Assembly (NCBI GenBank): GCA_934661375.1
Contig: CAKUJH010000011.1
Location: 1-64,000 of the forward strand
Reading direction: 5' to 3'
Origin: an uncultured Victivallales bacterium
GTDB lineage: Bacteria > Verrucomicrobiota > Lentisphaeria > Victivallales > UBA1829
DNA length: 64,000 bases
Part shown: positions 35,661-43,725 of the stretch, piece after piece
How positions within the stretch are numbered: position 1 is the first letter of the stretch
Layout of the letters: each line of letters opens with the position of its first letter
Made by a program: the position numbers and the translations under genes
The notes under the pieces: model-generated
The model's input: only the letters and a program-made list of their open reading frames with translations
Told to the model about the DNA's origin: nothing
Database searches by the model: none

Positions 35661-35783
35661 CGGATTATGGAATAAAAATCCAATAAAAAGTGATATTTTC
35701 TGAAGTGCAGTTGAAAAATGGTTTTACGGTATTATACTATGACAGAAAGCGAGGTGCGCAATGAAGGTCAAAGGGAAAGACGG
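35661..35783 (+). repeat. 123-bp direct repeat, left copy
   Basis: 121 of 123 bases match 37481-37603; the differences are at 35662 (G versus A) and 35758 (G versus A). The repeat holds a promoter (35711-35738), a ribosome site GAGGTG and the first eight codons of the AraC gene, so the copy at 37481 is continuous with the intact AraC gene while this copy is cut off at 35783. The two copies flank a module of two genes and 1697 intervening bases. Confidence 0.95.
35711..35738 (+). promoter_or_regulatory. Orphan duplicate of the AraC promoter
   Basis: TTGAAA (35711-35716), 16-bp spacer, TATACT (35733-35738), identical to the promoter of the intact AraC gene. It now points into the 3' end of the minus-strand winged-helix gene, so it would produce antisense RNA to that gene. 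Confidence 0.55.
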
Positions 35784-35796
35784 AATCTCATACTGA
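35761..35796 (+). pseudogene. Truncated copy of the AraC gene start
   Basis: ATG AAG GTC AAA GGG AAA GAC G is identical to the first codons of the AraC gene at 37581. Past 35783 the sequence diverges, and the frame ends as MKVKGKDGISY and TGA. It is a relic of the event that produced the direct repeat. Confidence 0.75.
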
Positions 35797-35799
35797 AAG

Positions 35800-36792
35800 T
35801 TACAGATTCGGTATGATTTTGGGTAGATTCATGAGGTCCATGCCTGTTTTTTGAAATGCCGGATGATATGAATCAACCTGTTTTGGCAGAATTCTGTCAT
35901 GATACAGGTTTTTCAGTTCGTTTTGGAAAGTCGCTTCTGATACTTCAGCAAGAGTCGGGTTGGAACAGGTTTGCCAAAGCTGTCCGAGGGAATCGTAGAT
36001 GTTTGTCCATGACGCAAAAACAGGAGTATGAATATCAAAGAACTGCAGGAGTTTTTCCGGATTATTCAGATAATACTGTTTCCCTTTCGTGATGCCGTTG
36101 ATTGAACGGACAAAATTACCGGCAGTCAGCTCACCCAGAACGTCCTGAATAGATTTCCAGCAGAATCCGCTGCGGTCGACAATATCCTGTATCTTGCAGG
36201 TTCCGGACGTCAGCAGAACCAGAATGGTTTCAACGCGGGCAGAAATTCCCAGAATCCCGCGCATACGGAGCAGAAGCGAAGCCGTGTTCTGCGGAAATTC
36301 CAGAGGTATTTTTCCGGAGTACCGCCGATGATTGCGCAGAAATCCGCAATGAAGTGCGAGAGGATCATTTTTCGGAATGAATTCTTCCGGCTTGTCTTCT
36401 GCATCCCGGAATAACGCAACAGGGGCAGAAATGTCTTTTGCAGTATAATCGTCTGCCGGTTTCTTCCAGCGGCCCGGGGAAGTTTCCGCTGTGACGGCTG
36501 CCATATAACCAAGCGATGCGGAATCTTTCCATTCCGCCTTGGCATAAAGCGCTTTCAGCCGCTGGATATTGATCTGCGGAGAGTGGATTTGCAGCCAGTC
36601 CAGAATCAGATCGTAAAGCCGCTGGTCATACCGGGCAAAGCCTGCGGAGAATATGAGAAGCGCTTCCGGATCGAGGATAATTTCTGAATCCGGAACAGTA
36701 ATGTGACCTGGAATTCCAAGTGCGGTCCACTGTCTCCACAACAGATTTTGAATCGCATCAAAAAGCTGCTGTTTATATTCCTGCACTGACAT
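35800..36792 (-). CDS. Winged-helix protein partnered with a nucleotidyltransferase (AbiEi-like?)
   Basis: A 330-residue soluble protein. Residues about 190-265 look like a winged helix-turn-helix (ILVLLTSGTCKIQDIVDRSG, WKSIQDVLGELTAGNFVRS, GKQYYLNNPEKLL), placing it with DNA-binding antitoxin-like proteins. The N-terminal half has no recognised domain. Its ATG lies inside the 3' end of the nucleotidyltransferase gene (20-bp overlap), so the two are translated together. This order and composition recall AbiE-type or MNT-type toxin-antitoxin pairs, but the lengths differ and identity is not proven. Its 3' end meets the left direct repeat, so it belongs to the inserted module. The region seems more AT-rich than its neighbours. 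Confidence 0.62.
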   Translation of the reverse strand: MSVQEYKQQLFDAIQNLLWRQWTALGIPGHITVPDSEIILDPEALLIFSAGFARYDQRLYDLILDWLQIHSPQINIQRLKALYAKAEWKDSASLGYMAAVTAETSPGRWKKPADDYTAKDISAPVALFRDAEDKPEEFIPKNDPLALHCGFLRNHRRYSGKIPLEFPQNTASLLLRMRGILGISARVETILVLLTSGTCKIQDIVDRSGFCWKSIQDVLGELTAGNFVRSINGITKGKQYYLNNPEKLLQFFDIHTPVFASWTNIYDSLGQLWQTCSNPTLAEVSEATFQNELKNLYHDRILPKQVDSYHPAFQKTGMDLMNLPKIIPNL

Positions 36793-37360
36793 TTTGCCAC
36801 CCCAGTTTAATGAACATGTCCTTCAGAATCTCCCGGAATTCAGGAGATATATCTTGCGTCATACACCATTTTGCCGCAGAAATGAGTTCTTCTTCTGTTG
36901 GAGAAAGCTGCTTCAAATCAGTTACGTGATATCCGCCCCGGTCTGCAGATGCAAATGTCTTGAAAAAAATCTGGTCGATACGGCTGATGTAGTATACGGT
37001 CAGTTTTTTCCCAATAACAACGGCATGAAGTCTTTCTGCAAAACCTGCCGGCAAGCCCATTCGGAACTGGGATGCCGGTCCGTTGTTCAGCCAGTCGCCG
37101 GAAAGATTCATGATTTGGCCGACTTTTTCAGCGGCGCAGACGAGATAATCCGGAAGCGGTTCCGGATCAGCCAGGACTCCCCCCTTCATGATGGCTACAA
37201 TGTCAACGTCCTGCGTAGTTCTGGGAACAAGAGACATTGCAATCAAAGCCGAGCCGCCGCAGACAACCAGTTCTGTCTGGGGTGAATCCGCCAGAATGAG
37301 CTGTTCATTCAGCAGATACAGTGCATGGTTCAGTTTTTCTATATCAATGATTTTTTTCAT
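36773..37360 (-). CDS. Nucleotidyltransferase-fold protein (DUF6036/AbiEii-like)
   Basis: A 195-residue protein with the minimal nucleotidyltransferase signature: CGGSAL (Gly35-Gly36-Ser37) followed by TTQDVDIVA with Asp51 and Asp53 as candidate metal ligands. ASADRGGYHVTDLKQLSPTEEELISA is typical of the DUF6036 group and is given in parts, namely SADRGGYHVTDL and LSPTEEEL. Proteins of this fold serve as toxins, antitoxins or tRNA-modifying enzymes in phage-defence pairs. It is the upstream member of the pair with 35800-36792 and is oriented opposite to the AraC gene. Either toxin or antitoxin role is possible. Confidence 0.72.
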   Translation of the reverse strand: MKKIIDIEKLNHALYLLNEQLILADSPQTELVVCGGSALIAMSLVPRTTQDVDIVAIMKGGVLADPEPLPDYLVCAAEKVGQIMNLSGDWLNNGPASQFRMGLPAGFAERLHAVVIGKKLTVYYISRIDQIFFKTFASADRGGYHVTDLKQLSPTEEELISAAKWCMTQDISPEFREILKDMFIKLGWQNVSAGI

Positions 37361-37480
37361 GATTCATATCTTCTATGTGGGTTTTACTATAATATAAACT
37401 GGGTTTTAATTAAATTCAATTTGAAAATGAATAAATTTCATAAAAAACAATGATTCTGGATCGTACGTTGTGACAGAAAG

Positions 37481-37603
37481 CAGATTATGGAATAAAAATC
37501 CAATAAAAAGTGATATTTTCTGAAGTGCAGTTGAAAAATGGTTTTACGGTATTATACTATGACAGAAAGCGAGGTGCACAATGAAGGTCAAAGGGAAAGA
37601 CGG
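37481..37603 (+). repeat. 123-bp direct repeat, right copy
   Basis: Matches 35661-35783 with two mismatches. This copy is continuous with the AraC gene. Immediately before it, TGTGACAGAAAGCAG (37469-37483) repeats the TGACAGAAAGC that also lies between -10 and start inside the repeat, suggesting short-homology involvement in the duplication. Confidence 0.95.
37531..37558 (+). promoter_or_regulatory. Promoter of the AraC gene
   Basis: TTGAAA (37531-37536), 16-bp spacer, TATACT (37553-37558), 22 bp before the ATG at 37581, with GAGGTG as ribosome site. Confidence 0.65.
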
Positions 37604-38453
37604 TTTTTCTTTTTCCAAATATGAAATGGAGCCAAGCAAACTGTCCGTTCATACGGAAAGCTGGTTCCGGATGCACGGAAATTATCCGCTGTGGTTCGGC
37701 TGGACATTGCGTTCCATCTGTCGGAAAGGCTGGTATTTCAAACATTACAACGCGACGATCAACAGCATCGAAATACCTGTTTCCGGTACTCTGAAGGTGA
37801 TGCGTCAGGACCGCGAATACATACTTCCGCCGGGACATGCGCTGATTCTGCCGGAGGGGGAGGACAATCTGCTGTCTACAGATACTTCGCTGGATAAAAT
37901 CGCTTTCGGGGTGAGCGGTTCGCTGGCAGTGCCGCTGATCCGGTCATTGTTCGGGGATTATTTCCAGATCACCGGATTGAACTGTGCAAAAATCCAGGAA
38001 TATTACCGGTGGCTGGCTCCGCTGCTGCGGAAAAGTGATCCTGCGGACATTCCGAAAATCAGCGGGATCGGCATGGAACTGCTGTATTATCTGGCGTCGC
38101 ACCTGGACCGGAGCATTCCCGCGGAACTGCTTCGGGCGGTGGAAATCATGAATTACAATTCCGGACGGAGAATCCGGATCAGCGACATCGCCGCGGAATG
38201 CGGTTTTTCGGATTATCAGCTGTCCCGTCTGTTCCTGAAACATTACGGGATGACCCCGAAACAGTACCTGATGCGCCAGAAAATTCAGAAATGCTGTGCC
38301 TTGCTCAAGGATTCGCAGGACCGCATCAAGGAAATCTCCGCATCCGCCGGCTATGCGGATATGCACGTTTTTTCCAAAGAATTCAAGAAACGATGCGGCA
38401 TGACGCCGCGCCAGTTCCGGAAACAGATGCGGGAAAAATCAACTCTCGGCTGA
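37581..38453 (+). CDS. AraC-family transcriptional regulator
   Basis: A 290-residue regulator. The C-terminal DNA-binding domain has IRISDIAAECGFSDYQLSRL and IKEISASAGYADMHVFSKEF followed by CGMTPRQFRK, both HTH units. The N-terminal cupin-like sensor carries EYILPPGHALILPEGED. It lost its ancestral upstream neighbours through insertion of the two-gene module, but its promoter and start codons were duplicated, so expression is probably intact. Possible targets are the DUF4091/pseudopilin genes to the left, which are divergent from it. The effector is unknown. Confidence 0.85.
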   Translation: MKVKGKDGFSFSKYEMEPSKLSVHTESWFRMHGNYPLWFGWTLRSICRKGWYFKHYNATINSIEIPVSGTLKVMRQDREYILPPGHALILPEGEDNLLSTDTSLDKIAFGVSGSLAVPLIRSLFGDYFQITGLNCAKIQEYYRWLAPLLRKSDPADIPKISGIGMELLYYLASHLDRSIPAELLRAVEIMNYNSGRRIRISDIAAECGFSDYQLSRLFLKHYGMTPKQYLMRQKIQKCCALLKDSQDRIKEISASAGYADMHVFSKEFKKRCGMTPRQFRKQMREKSTLG

Positions 38454-38545
38454 TTGTCCGGTTCCATTCCGGTGTTTGGTGGATGCAGAGCCCCTGTGCG
38501 TTTGTTAGATATATGAAAATAGTTAGTCGTCTCTAAAAACATTGC

Positions 38546-38599
38546 TTGCTTTTTCCGGATTCAGCGATATATTACCCCGACATCGGAATAAAATGTCGG
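38546..38599 (+). promoter_or_regulatory. Promoter and palindrome ahead of the MoxR operon
   Basis: TTGCTT (38546-38551), 16-bp spacer and TATATT (38568-38573). A 7-bp inverted repeat, CCGACAT (38577-38583) with ATGTCGG (38593-38599), covers the expected start site and could be an operator or a 5' hairpin. The first gene begins at 38669. Confidence 0.6.
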
Positions 38600-38668
38600 C
38601 GTGAATACATGACGCTTTTTTTTGATTCCGGTGTGTTAGGCACAGCTAATTAATGAGGAGCAAAAAAT

Positions 38669-39061
38669 ATGAATAAGACAGTGTTAGTGGTGATTCTGCT
38701 GTTTATTGCCTGCGGAATACTGTGCGCCCGGATGATTTCCTGGACGCCGCGTCCGGATTTCATCCCCGATGAAGATGCAATCGTTGCCGTGGAAGTGATC
38801 AATGACTTTCTTGCAGCAGTGAAGAAACATGATGAAAAAACATTGAAAAAACTCTGGCATTTTGAAAATATGAAAAATGCGAAGCAGGTCATTTCCGATG
38901 TTTCCGGCGGAGACGGTGAATTTCAGCTGCAATGTGCTGTATATACCGGAAAAAAACGGGACCGGATTCTGGTAACCGGTTTGCTGCCCAACGGCAGATT
39001 TCCGGATATTGAAATGGAGAAGAACGGCGAAAGTTTCCGAATTGTCGAACTGCGTTTTTAA
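38669..39061 (+). CDS. Small secreted or membrane-anchored hypothetical protein
   Basis: A 130-residue protein. MNKTVLVVILLFIACGIL is a signal or anchor helix; a short proline/aspartate linker (TPRPDFIPDED) and a compact domain follow (INDFLAAVKKHDEKTLKKLW, DGEFQLQCAVYTGKKRDRI, SFRIVELRF). The fold may resemble an NTF2/DUF4878-like lipoprotein domain, but that is uncertain. It is the first gene of the MoxR operon behind ATGAGGAGC, so it may be an accessory surface protein of that system. Confidence 0.65.
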   Translation: MNKTVLVVILLFIACGILCARMISWTPRPDFIPDEDAIVAVEVINDFLAAVKKHDEKTLKKLWHFENMKNAKQVISDVSGGDGEFQLQCAVYTGKKRDRILVTGLLPNGRFPDIEMEKNGESFRIVELRF

Positions 39062-39106
39062 TAAAACGGACGGTTCGGCAGAACGCTGAGCAGAAGGACA
39101 TTTTTC

Positions 39107-40408
39107 ATGCGGATGCAGAATTCTTACCTTTTGGCATTGAACCGGTTCCGCCGGAAAGCGGCAGCGGCTCGGCTGCCCACAGTTCTGATGAATGCGTTCG
39201 GGGTGATGATCGCTGCTGCTGCGCTGCTGTCTGTGGCTGTCCGGTGCGGATGGTTCGGACGGAATGTTTACTGGTGTCTTCCGCTGGTTCTGGCTGCCGC
39301 AGGAGTGTTTTTTTTCTGCCGCAGCCGGCTTTCCTCGGTTCAGAGCGCCCGGCTTGCGGATCGGTTGTCCAATGCCGACCGTCGGGCGGAGAATGCCTGG
39401 GAACTGCTGAAACGGAACGCCGAAGGTGAGTTTGCAGAATATGCCATTCAATGCGGTGTTGAAAGTCTGGATCTCGCGACCACCCGGCTGACAGGGGAAA
39501 AAATCCGCTGGCGGAATCTGGTGATTCCGGTTCTGATTCTGCTGCTGGTTCAATTGCCGGTTCCGTCCTTCCTGCATACCCGCGAAACCATATCCGGAAC
39601 GGGTGCAGTTCCTTCGGACAGCAGAGCGGATTCACGCAAAGATTCGGAGCTGAATTCTCCGGAGAAACAGAACCCGACAGCAAAATCCGCAGGATCGGAA
39701 AACAATTCCGGCAGAGGTTCCGCAGAACTTGCCGGGCGTACCGGCAAATCCGGAACTGACGGCGATCTGCAGAATGTCCGGTCCGGCAGCCGTTCCGCTA
39801 TTCAGCGGGGACGGGGCGGCAGCGGCGTACCGGCAAATCCGGAATCGGAATCCGTACCGGATGAGGATACAGATTCCCGGCAGTCTGCGGAGAGCAGCGG
39901 CAGGAACACTGCCGGCGGGGCGGCTGGAAACGGTGGTCTTTCCGGAGAGGAAAACGGAACAAATCTCATAAATGTTGCCGCCGGCAGTACCGGAGACGGC
40001 AGATCCCGGAATGAACGGAAACGTCAGAAAAAAAGTGTCCGGAAAAAGATACAGGAATCGCGCGGCGGAGTTCAGCCGCTTCTGCCCGACTGCAATCCGC
40101 CGGCGGGTCGCGAACTTTCTGAAAAAGAAGGTCATGGGGATCAGCCCGGAGACGGGCGCGGCGGAGATACCGGCGCAAAAAAATCGCGCGGCGCCGCGGC
40201 GTTTCTGCCGGTAACCCCGCAGCCGGATACGGTTGCCGGGCGTCTGGGTGTCGGAGAAGATCTCACTTCTGCCGAATCTGGACGTTCCGAAGGGGATGGG
40301 CAGCTGTCCGGAACACCTGCGGATGTACGCAGAGCCGCAGAGCCGCTGCCCCGTTTTACCGCTTTGCCGGAAACGGTCCGCAGACAAATCCGAAACAATA
40401 TGAAATAA
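39107..40408 (+). CDS. Membrane protein with long disordered tail
   Basis: A 433-residue protein. Three hydrophobic helices (VLMNAFGVMIAAAALLSVAV, VYWCLPLVLAAAGVFFF, LVIPVLILLLVQLPV) occupy the first 160 residues, with a helical RLADRLSNADRRAENAW segment between. From residue about 160 to 400 the sequence is low-complexity, rich in Ser, Gly, Glu and Arg, and predicted by eye to be unstructured. The closing FTALPETVRRQIRNNMK is more conserved-looking. Similar proteins are found before MoxR/BatA clusters in PVC and Planctomycetes. The function is structural or adaptor-like by inference. Confidence 0.6.
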   Translation: MRMQNSYLLALNRFRRKAAAARLPTVLMNAFGVMIAAAALLSVAVRCGWFGRNVYWCLPLVLAAAGVFFFCRSRLSSVQSARLADRLSNADRRAENAWELLKRNAEGEFAEYAIQCGVESLDLATTRLTGEKIRWRNLVIPVLILLLVQLPVPSFLHTRETISGTGAVPSDSRADSRKDSELNSPEKQNPTAKSAGSENNSGRGSAELAGRTGKSGTDGDLQNVRSGSRSAIQRGRGGSGVPANPESESVPDEDTDSRQSAESSGRNTAGGAAGNGGLSGEENGTNLINVAAGSTGDGRSRNERKRQKKSVRKKIQESRGGVQPLLPDCNPPAGRELSEKEGHGDQPGDGRGGDTGAKKSRGAAAFLPVTPQPDTVAGRLGVGEDLTSAESGRSEGDGQLSGTPADVRRAAEPLPRFTALPETVRRQIRNNMK

Positions 40409-40436
40409 GGTATATTCAACATAATTGGAGACTGCA

Positions 40437-40919
40437 ATGAAGAAAAAAACACTGCTGCTGGCAGGTCTGCTGGCTTCGGGAATGTTTGCCGTTCTGGCGT
40501 CATCTCCGGACAAGAACACCACTGAACAGCTGCGCCGTGAGATCCGGAAAACTTATCCGAAAGCGGAAAAACTGGATTTCAGCCGTGCCGGACGGGTTTA
40601 TCTGTCGGACAAGGATGGAAAGCCGCTGGGACATGTCCGCTATACGCATCCGCTGTCCGCCGGAGCCAGAGGTTTCCGCGGTCCGGTTCCGGTGATGGTC
40701 ATGCTGGATGCGTCGGGAAAAGTGCTTACGGTATCTCTGCTGTCCTGCCGCGAAGATTCATCATTCCTGCGGAAACTGTACCGTGCGGAATATTTTGACA
40801 GCTGGAGCGGATTTTCCCGTGCGGATGCGGCGGAACTGGACGTGGACGGTGTAACCGGAGCTACGTTCAGCAGCAAAGCCGCGGCGGAATCTGTGCGGTC
40901 ATTGCTGCGGGAAAAATGA
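40437..40919 (+). CDS. FMN-binding domain protein, secreted
   Basis: A 160-residue protein with a signal peptide (KKKTLLLAGLLASGMFAVLA). The domain (PVPVMVMLDASGKVLTVSLL, then VDGVTGATFSSKA) is the RnfG/NqrC-type FMN-binding fold. The TGATFSS motif holds the Thr to which ApbE attaches FMN covalently. The ATG at 40437 follows TTGGAG with good spacing. The same transcript encodes MoxR, so it may report redox state or transfer electrons at the membrane. ApbE is not in the window. Its stop overlaps an ATG used only if MoxR starts seven codons earlier. Confidence 0.78.
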   Translation: MKKKTLLLAGLLASGMFAVLASSPDKNTTEQLRREIRKTYPKAEKLDFSRAGRVYLSDKDGKPLGHVRYTHPLSAGARGFRGPVPVMVMLDASGKVLTVSLLSCREDSSFLRKLYRAEYFDSWSGFSRADAAELDVDGVTGATFSSKAAAESVRSLLREK

Positions 40920-40936
40920 AAAGACAGGAGGTCGCA

Positions 40937-41932
40937 ATGAATCAGAATAAAATCCAGATGCCGGAACCGGTGCGGAAATTCCGGGAATCATTTTTCCGGC
41001 TGAAAGATGAATTGTCCCGGGTTTTTGTGGGACATGATGAACTGATCACCGATCTGCTCGGAGCCGTCATGGCGGACGGGCATGTCCTGCTGGAAGGTGT
41101 TCCGGGGCTGGGGAAAACTCTGCTGGCGCGGAGTCTGGCGGGATGTCTTGACCTGAAATTTTCCCGCATACAGTTTACGCCGGATCTGATGCCTGCCGAT
41201 ATCACCGGCTCGCTTCAACTGCAGGAGGACGCCGCCGGAGTACCGCGTCTGACATTCCGTCCGGGGCCGCTGCTGGCGAACTTTGTGCTGGCGGATGAAA
41301 TCAACCGTGCGACGCCCCGTACGCAATCCGCCCTGCTGGAAGCGATGCAGGAACACCAGATCACAGCGGGCGACCGCACCATGAAAATTCCGGAACCGTT
41401 CACGGTGATTGCTACGCAGAACCCGATTGAACAGGAAGGAACATATCCGCTGCCGGAAGCGGAACTGGACCGTTTTATCATCAAATTGAATCTGGGATAC
41501 CCGCGCGAGGAAGAGTACAGCCGGATTCTGGACCTTACCACCGGAACCGCCGACAGCGGCGTTCATGCGGTCTGCACCGGAGAAGAAGTGCTGGAAATGC
41601 GCCGTACAGTCCGGTCTGTTCTGGCAGAGGAAAATGCGAAAAGCTATGCCGTGCATTGGGTTATGTCGACGCAGCCGGATTCGGAATACTGTCCGGCGGA
41701 ATGCCGGGACATGCTGTTGCGCGGAGCCGGTCCGCGGGCGGCGCAGGGCATGATTCTGATGAGTAAAGTGTACGCGCTGCTGGACGGGCGCACCGCCATC
41801 GGTCCAGCGGATCTTGACCGTGCCGCCCTGCCGGTTCTGCGGCATCGTATTGCTCTGCGTTTCGAAGCGCAGATGTCCGGAGAAACGCCGGACTCCGTGC
41901 TGAACCGGCTTCATGAAGGTCTGCGGAAATGA
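40937..41932 (+). CDS. MoxR-family AAA ATPase
   Basis: A 331-residue ATPase: Walker A GVPGLGKT (Gly54-Thr61), Walker B FVLADEINRA (Asp120, Glu121), sensor 1 in FTVIATQNPIEQEG, followed by LPEAELDRFIIKL and a C-terminal lid. MoxR proteins act as chaperones that remodel vWA-containing partners. The ATG at 40937 is chosen because CAGGAGG precedes it. The next gene overlaps by four bases, so MoxR, DUF58, BatA-like and vWA proteins are expressed as one set. Confidence 0.93.
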   Translation: MNQNKIQMPEPVRKFRESFFRLKDELSRVFVGHDELITDLLGAVMADGHVLLEGVPGLGKTLLARSLAGCLDLKFSRIQFTPDLMPADITGSLQLQEDAAGVPRLTFRPGPLLANFVLADEINRATPRTQSALLEAMQEHQITAGDRTMKIPEPFTVIATQNPIEQEGTYPLPEAELDRFIIKLNLGYPREEEYSRILDLTTGTADSGVHAVCTGEEVLEMRRTVRSVLAEENAKSYAVHWVMSTQPDSEYCPAECRDMLLRGAGPRAAQGMILMSKVYALLDGRTAIGPADLDRAALPVLRHRIALRFEAQMSGETPDSVLNRLHEGLRK

Positions 41933-42786
41933 ATCCTGAATCCGAACTGTTTCCTCCGGAATTGCTTCAGGCGGCGTCTTTGTGCCGTCCTGCACCCGAA
42001 AACGGCGGCATGAATTTTTCCGCCGGGCGGCATCGTTCGCCGTATCGCGGAGACAGTGCGGAATTTCAGGATTACCGGGCGTATGTTCCCGGAGATGATT
42101 TACGCCGGGTGGACTGGAATATATTCCGGCGTTCCCGCAAACTGCTGTTGCGTCAATATCGGAATTTCCCGCAGAAAAAACACCGGATCATTCTGGACGG
42201 TTCGGCATCGATCCGATTTCGGAACTGCCGCGTGCAGACGGTCTGGCGTCTGGCGGCTCTGCTGGGGGGTACTCTGCTCTGCAGCGGAGACGGGGTTACG
42301 CTGTCCTGTGCGGACCGGATTTATCCGTTTGCGCCGGGACGTCCTGCACTGGCAGGATTCATTTCCGCACTGCTGGAAGAATACCGGCGTCCGGCTTCCG
42401 CCGCACCGTCATTCCGTTTCCCCTCCGGTTGTCACAACTGGCTCATTTCTGATTTTATGGATCCTGCCGGGCTGGCGCATCTGAAAAAAACTTTCATGAC
42501 CTGTCGCGGTTTTACACCGGTTCGGATTTTTGAACAAAGCGAACTGCATCCGGAATGGATTGGCGAAATCCGGCTGACCGATGCGGAAAGCCGGGCGGAA
42601 ATTACGGTGTCCCCGGAACCTGAACAGCTGAAACGGTATCAGAAACAGCTGAAACGTTTTGAAAAAATGCTGGAAATCCCGGCACGGCGGGCGGAAAGCA
42701 GGGTACTGGCTTTTGATGCGGGGCTTCCGGTTTCAGAACTGATCTGCTGTTTTCAGCAGGAATTTTTCCCGGAGGTGCAGAAATGA
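41929..42786 (+). CDS. DUF58-domain protein
   Basis: A 285-residue protein. GRHRSPYRGDSAEFQDYR and YVPGDDLRRVDWNIFRRS are the conserved DUF58 block, followed by a vWA-like fold in which the metal site is modified (IILDGSASIRF). No membrane helices are evident, unlike longer DUF58 proteins. In MoxR operons it acts as the bridge to the ATPase. Its stop overlaps the ATG of the next gene (ATGA). Confidence 0.88.
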   Translation: MNPESELFPPELLQAASLCRPAPENGGMNFSAGRHRSPYRGDSAEFQDYRAYVPGDDLRRVDWNIFRRSRKLLLRQYRNFPQKKHRIILDGSASIRFRNCRVQTVWRLAALLGGTLLCSGDGVTLSCADRIYPFAPGRPALAGFISALLEEYRRPASAAPSFRFPSGCHNWLISDFMDPAGLAHLKKTFMTCRGFTPVRIFEQSELHPEWIGEIRLTDAESRAEITVSPEPEQLKRYQKQLKRFEKMLEIPARRAESRVLAFDAGLPVSELICCFQQEFFPEVQK

Positions 42787-43712
42787 TTGCGCAGGGGATT
42801 TCATGGCTGACCGCCGGATGCGCCGCGCTGGCGGCATTGGCGGCATTGCTGATTCTGCATTTTCTGCGGACACGTATTCCCGGACAGGTTGTACCGTCCA
42901 TCATGCTCTGGCTGGAAGCGGAGGCATTGCCGGTCCGGCGGATTCTGCTGGAAAAACTGTCGCGGCTGTTGAGTCTGCCGCTGCTGGCGATACTGGCGGC
43001 TCTGGCGGCATTGACGGAGCCGGTGTGGACGTCCGGGGAAAAAGTTTCGCGCATGGTGATCGCTGCCGAACCGGATTGTCTGCCGGAAGCGGAACGGCTG
43101 TTGCGGCAGCATGATCCTTTGCAGACATCATTGATTCTGGTGTCCGGGGCAGGGGTGGTGCTTCATGATTTCGGAGAACGGAAACAGCCGGTTGTTCTGC
43201 CGGAAAAAATATTTGCGGCGGAACCGGATTCGGCGTCTGCACTGGCGGGGCGTCTGGCGGGATCGGACGGCATGGTCTGCTGGCTGGGCGCATCCGAACC
43301 GCCCTGGCTGCCGGAAAATTCTCTGTACATCCGGAAGGGATTGCCGGAAACGGAAAGTCGGAATGCCGCACTGAAAACCTGTTTCCGGAATGCGCCGGAA
43401 AAATTTATCCGCCAATGGAAAGCCGTAGACGGCGTGAAGACAGTTCCGGAAAAACAGGCGGAACTGATCCTGAACTGTACGCTGTCCGAAAATGCGTCGT
43501 CCGGCGAAATCGAAGCGGAAATGGAACGCTGTTTTGATTTGCTGATGCGTTCCGGTTTGTACGAATCCGGAGGAAAACAGCAGTATCTGTTGTCCGGAAC
43601 TGCGGACGCTCCCCGTTCCGGCGCCTGGCGTCTGACCGGCTGGCTGTTCGGATTGGCATTGCTGGCTGCATTGCTGGAACTCGTTCTGTGGCATAAACAT
43701 AAAACCGTGTAG
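42783..43712 (+). CDS. BatA-type membrane protein
   Basis: A 309-residue protein. The first helix plus HFLRTRIPGQVVPSIMLWLE is the BatA (aerotolerance regulator N-terminal) signature, with a second helix LLSLPLLAILAALAAL. A periplasmic or cytoplasmic domain follows, and a last helix (LTGWLFGLALLAALLELVLW) anchors the C-terminus. It lacks a vWA domain with MIDAS, which instead sits in the next, much larger protein. It overlaps DUF58 and precedes the giant protein by 13 bases. Confidence 0.78.
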   Translation: MIAQGISWLTAGCAALAALAALLILHFLRTRIPGQVVPSIMLWLEAEALPVRRILLEKLSRLLSLPLLAILAALAALTEPVWTSGEKVSRMVIAAEPDCLPEAERLLRQHDPLQTSLILVSGAGVVLHDFGERKQPVVLPEKIFAAEPDSASALAGRLAGSDGMVCWLGASEPPWLPENSLYIRKGLPETESRNAALKTCFRNAPEKFIRQWKAVDGVKTVPEKQAELILNCTLSENASSGEIEAEMERCFDLLMRSGLYESGGKQQYLLSGTADAPRSGAWRLTGWLFGLALLAALLELVLWHKHKTV

Positions 43713-43725
43713 GAAGGATGACGGT

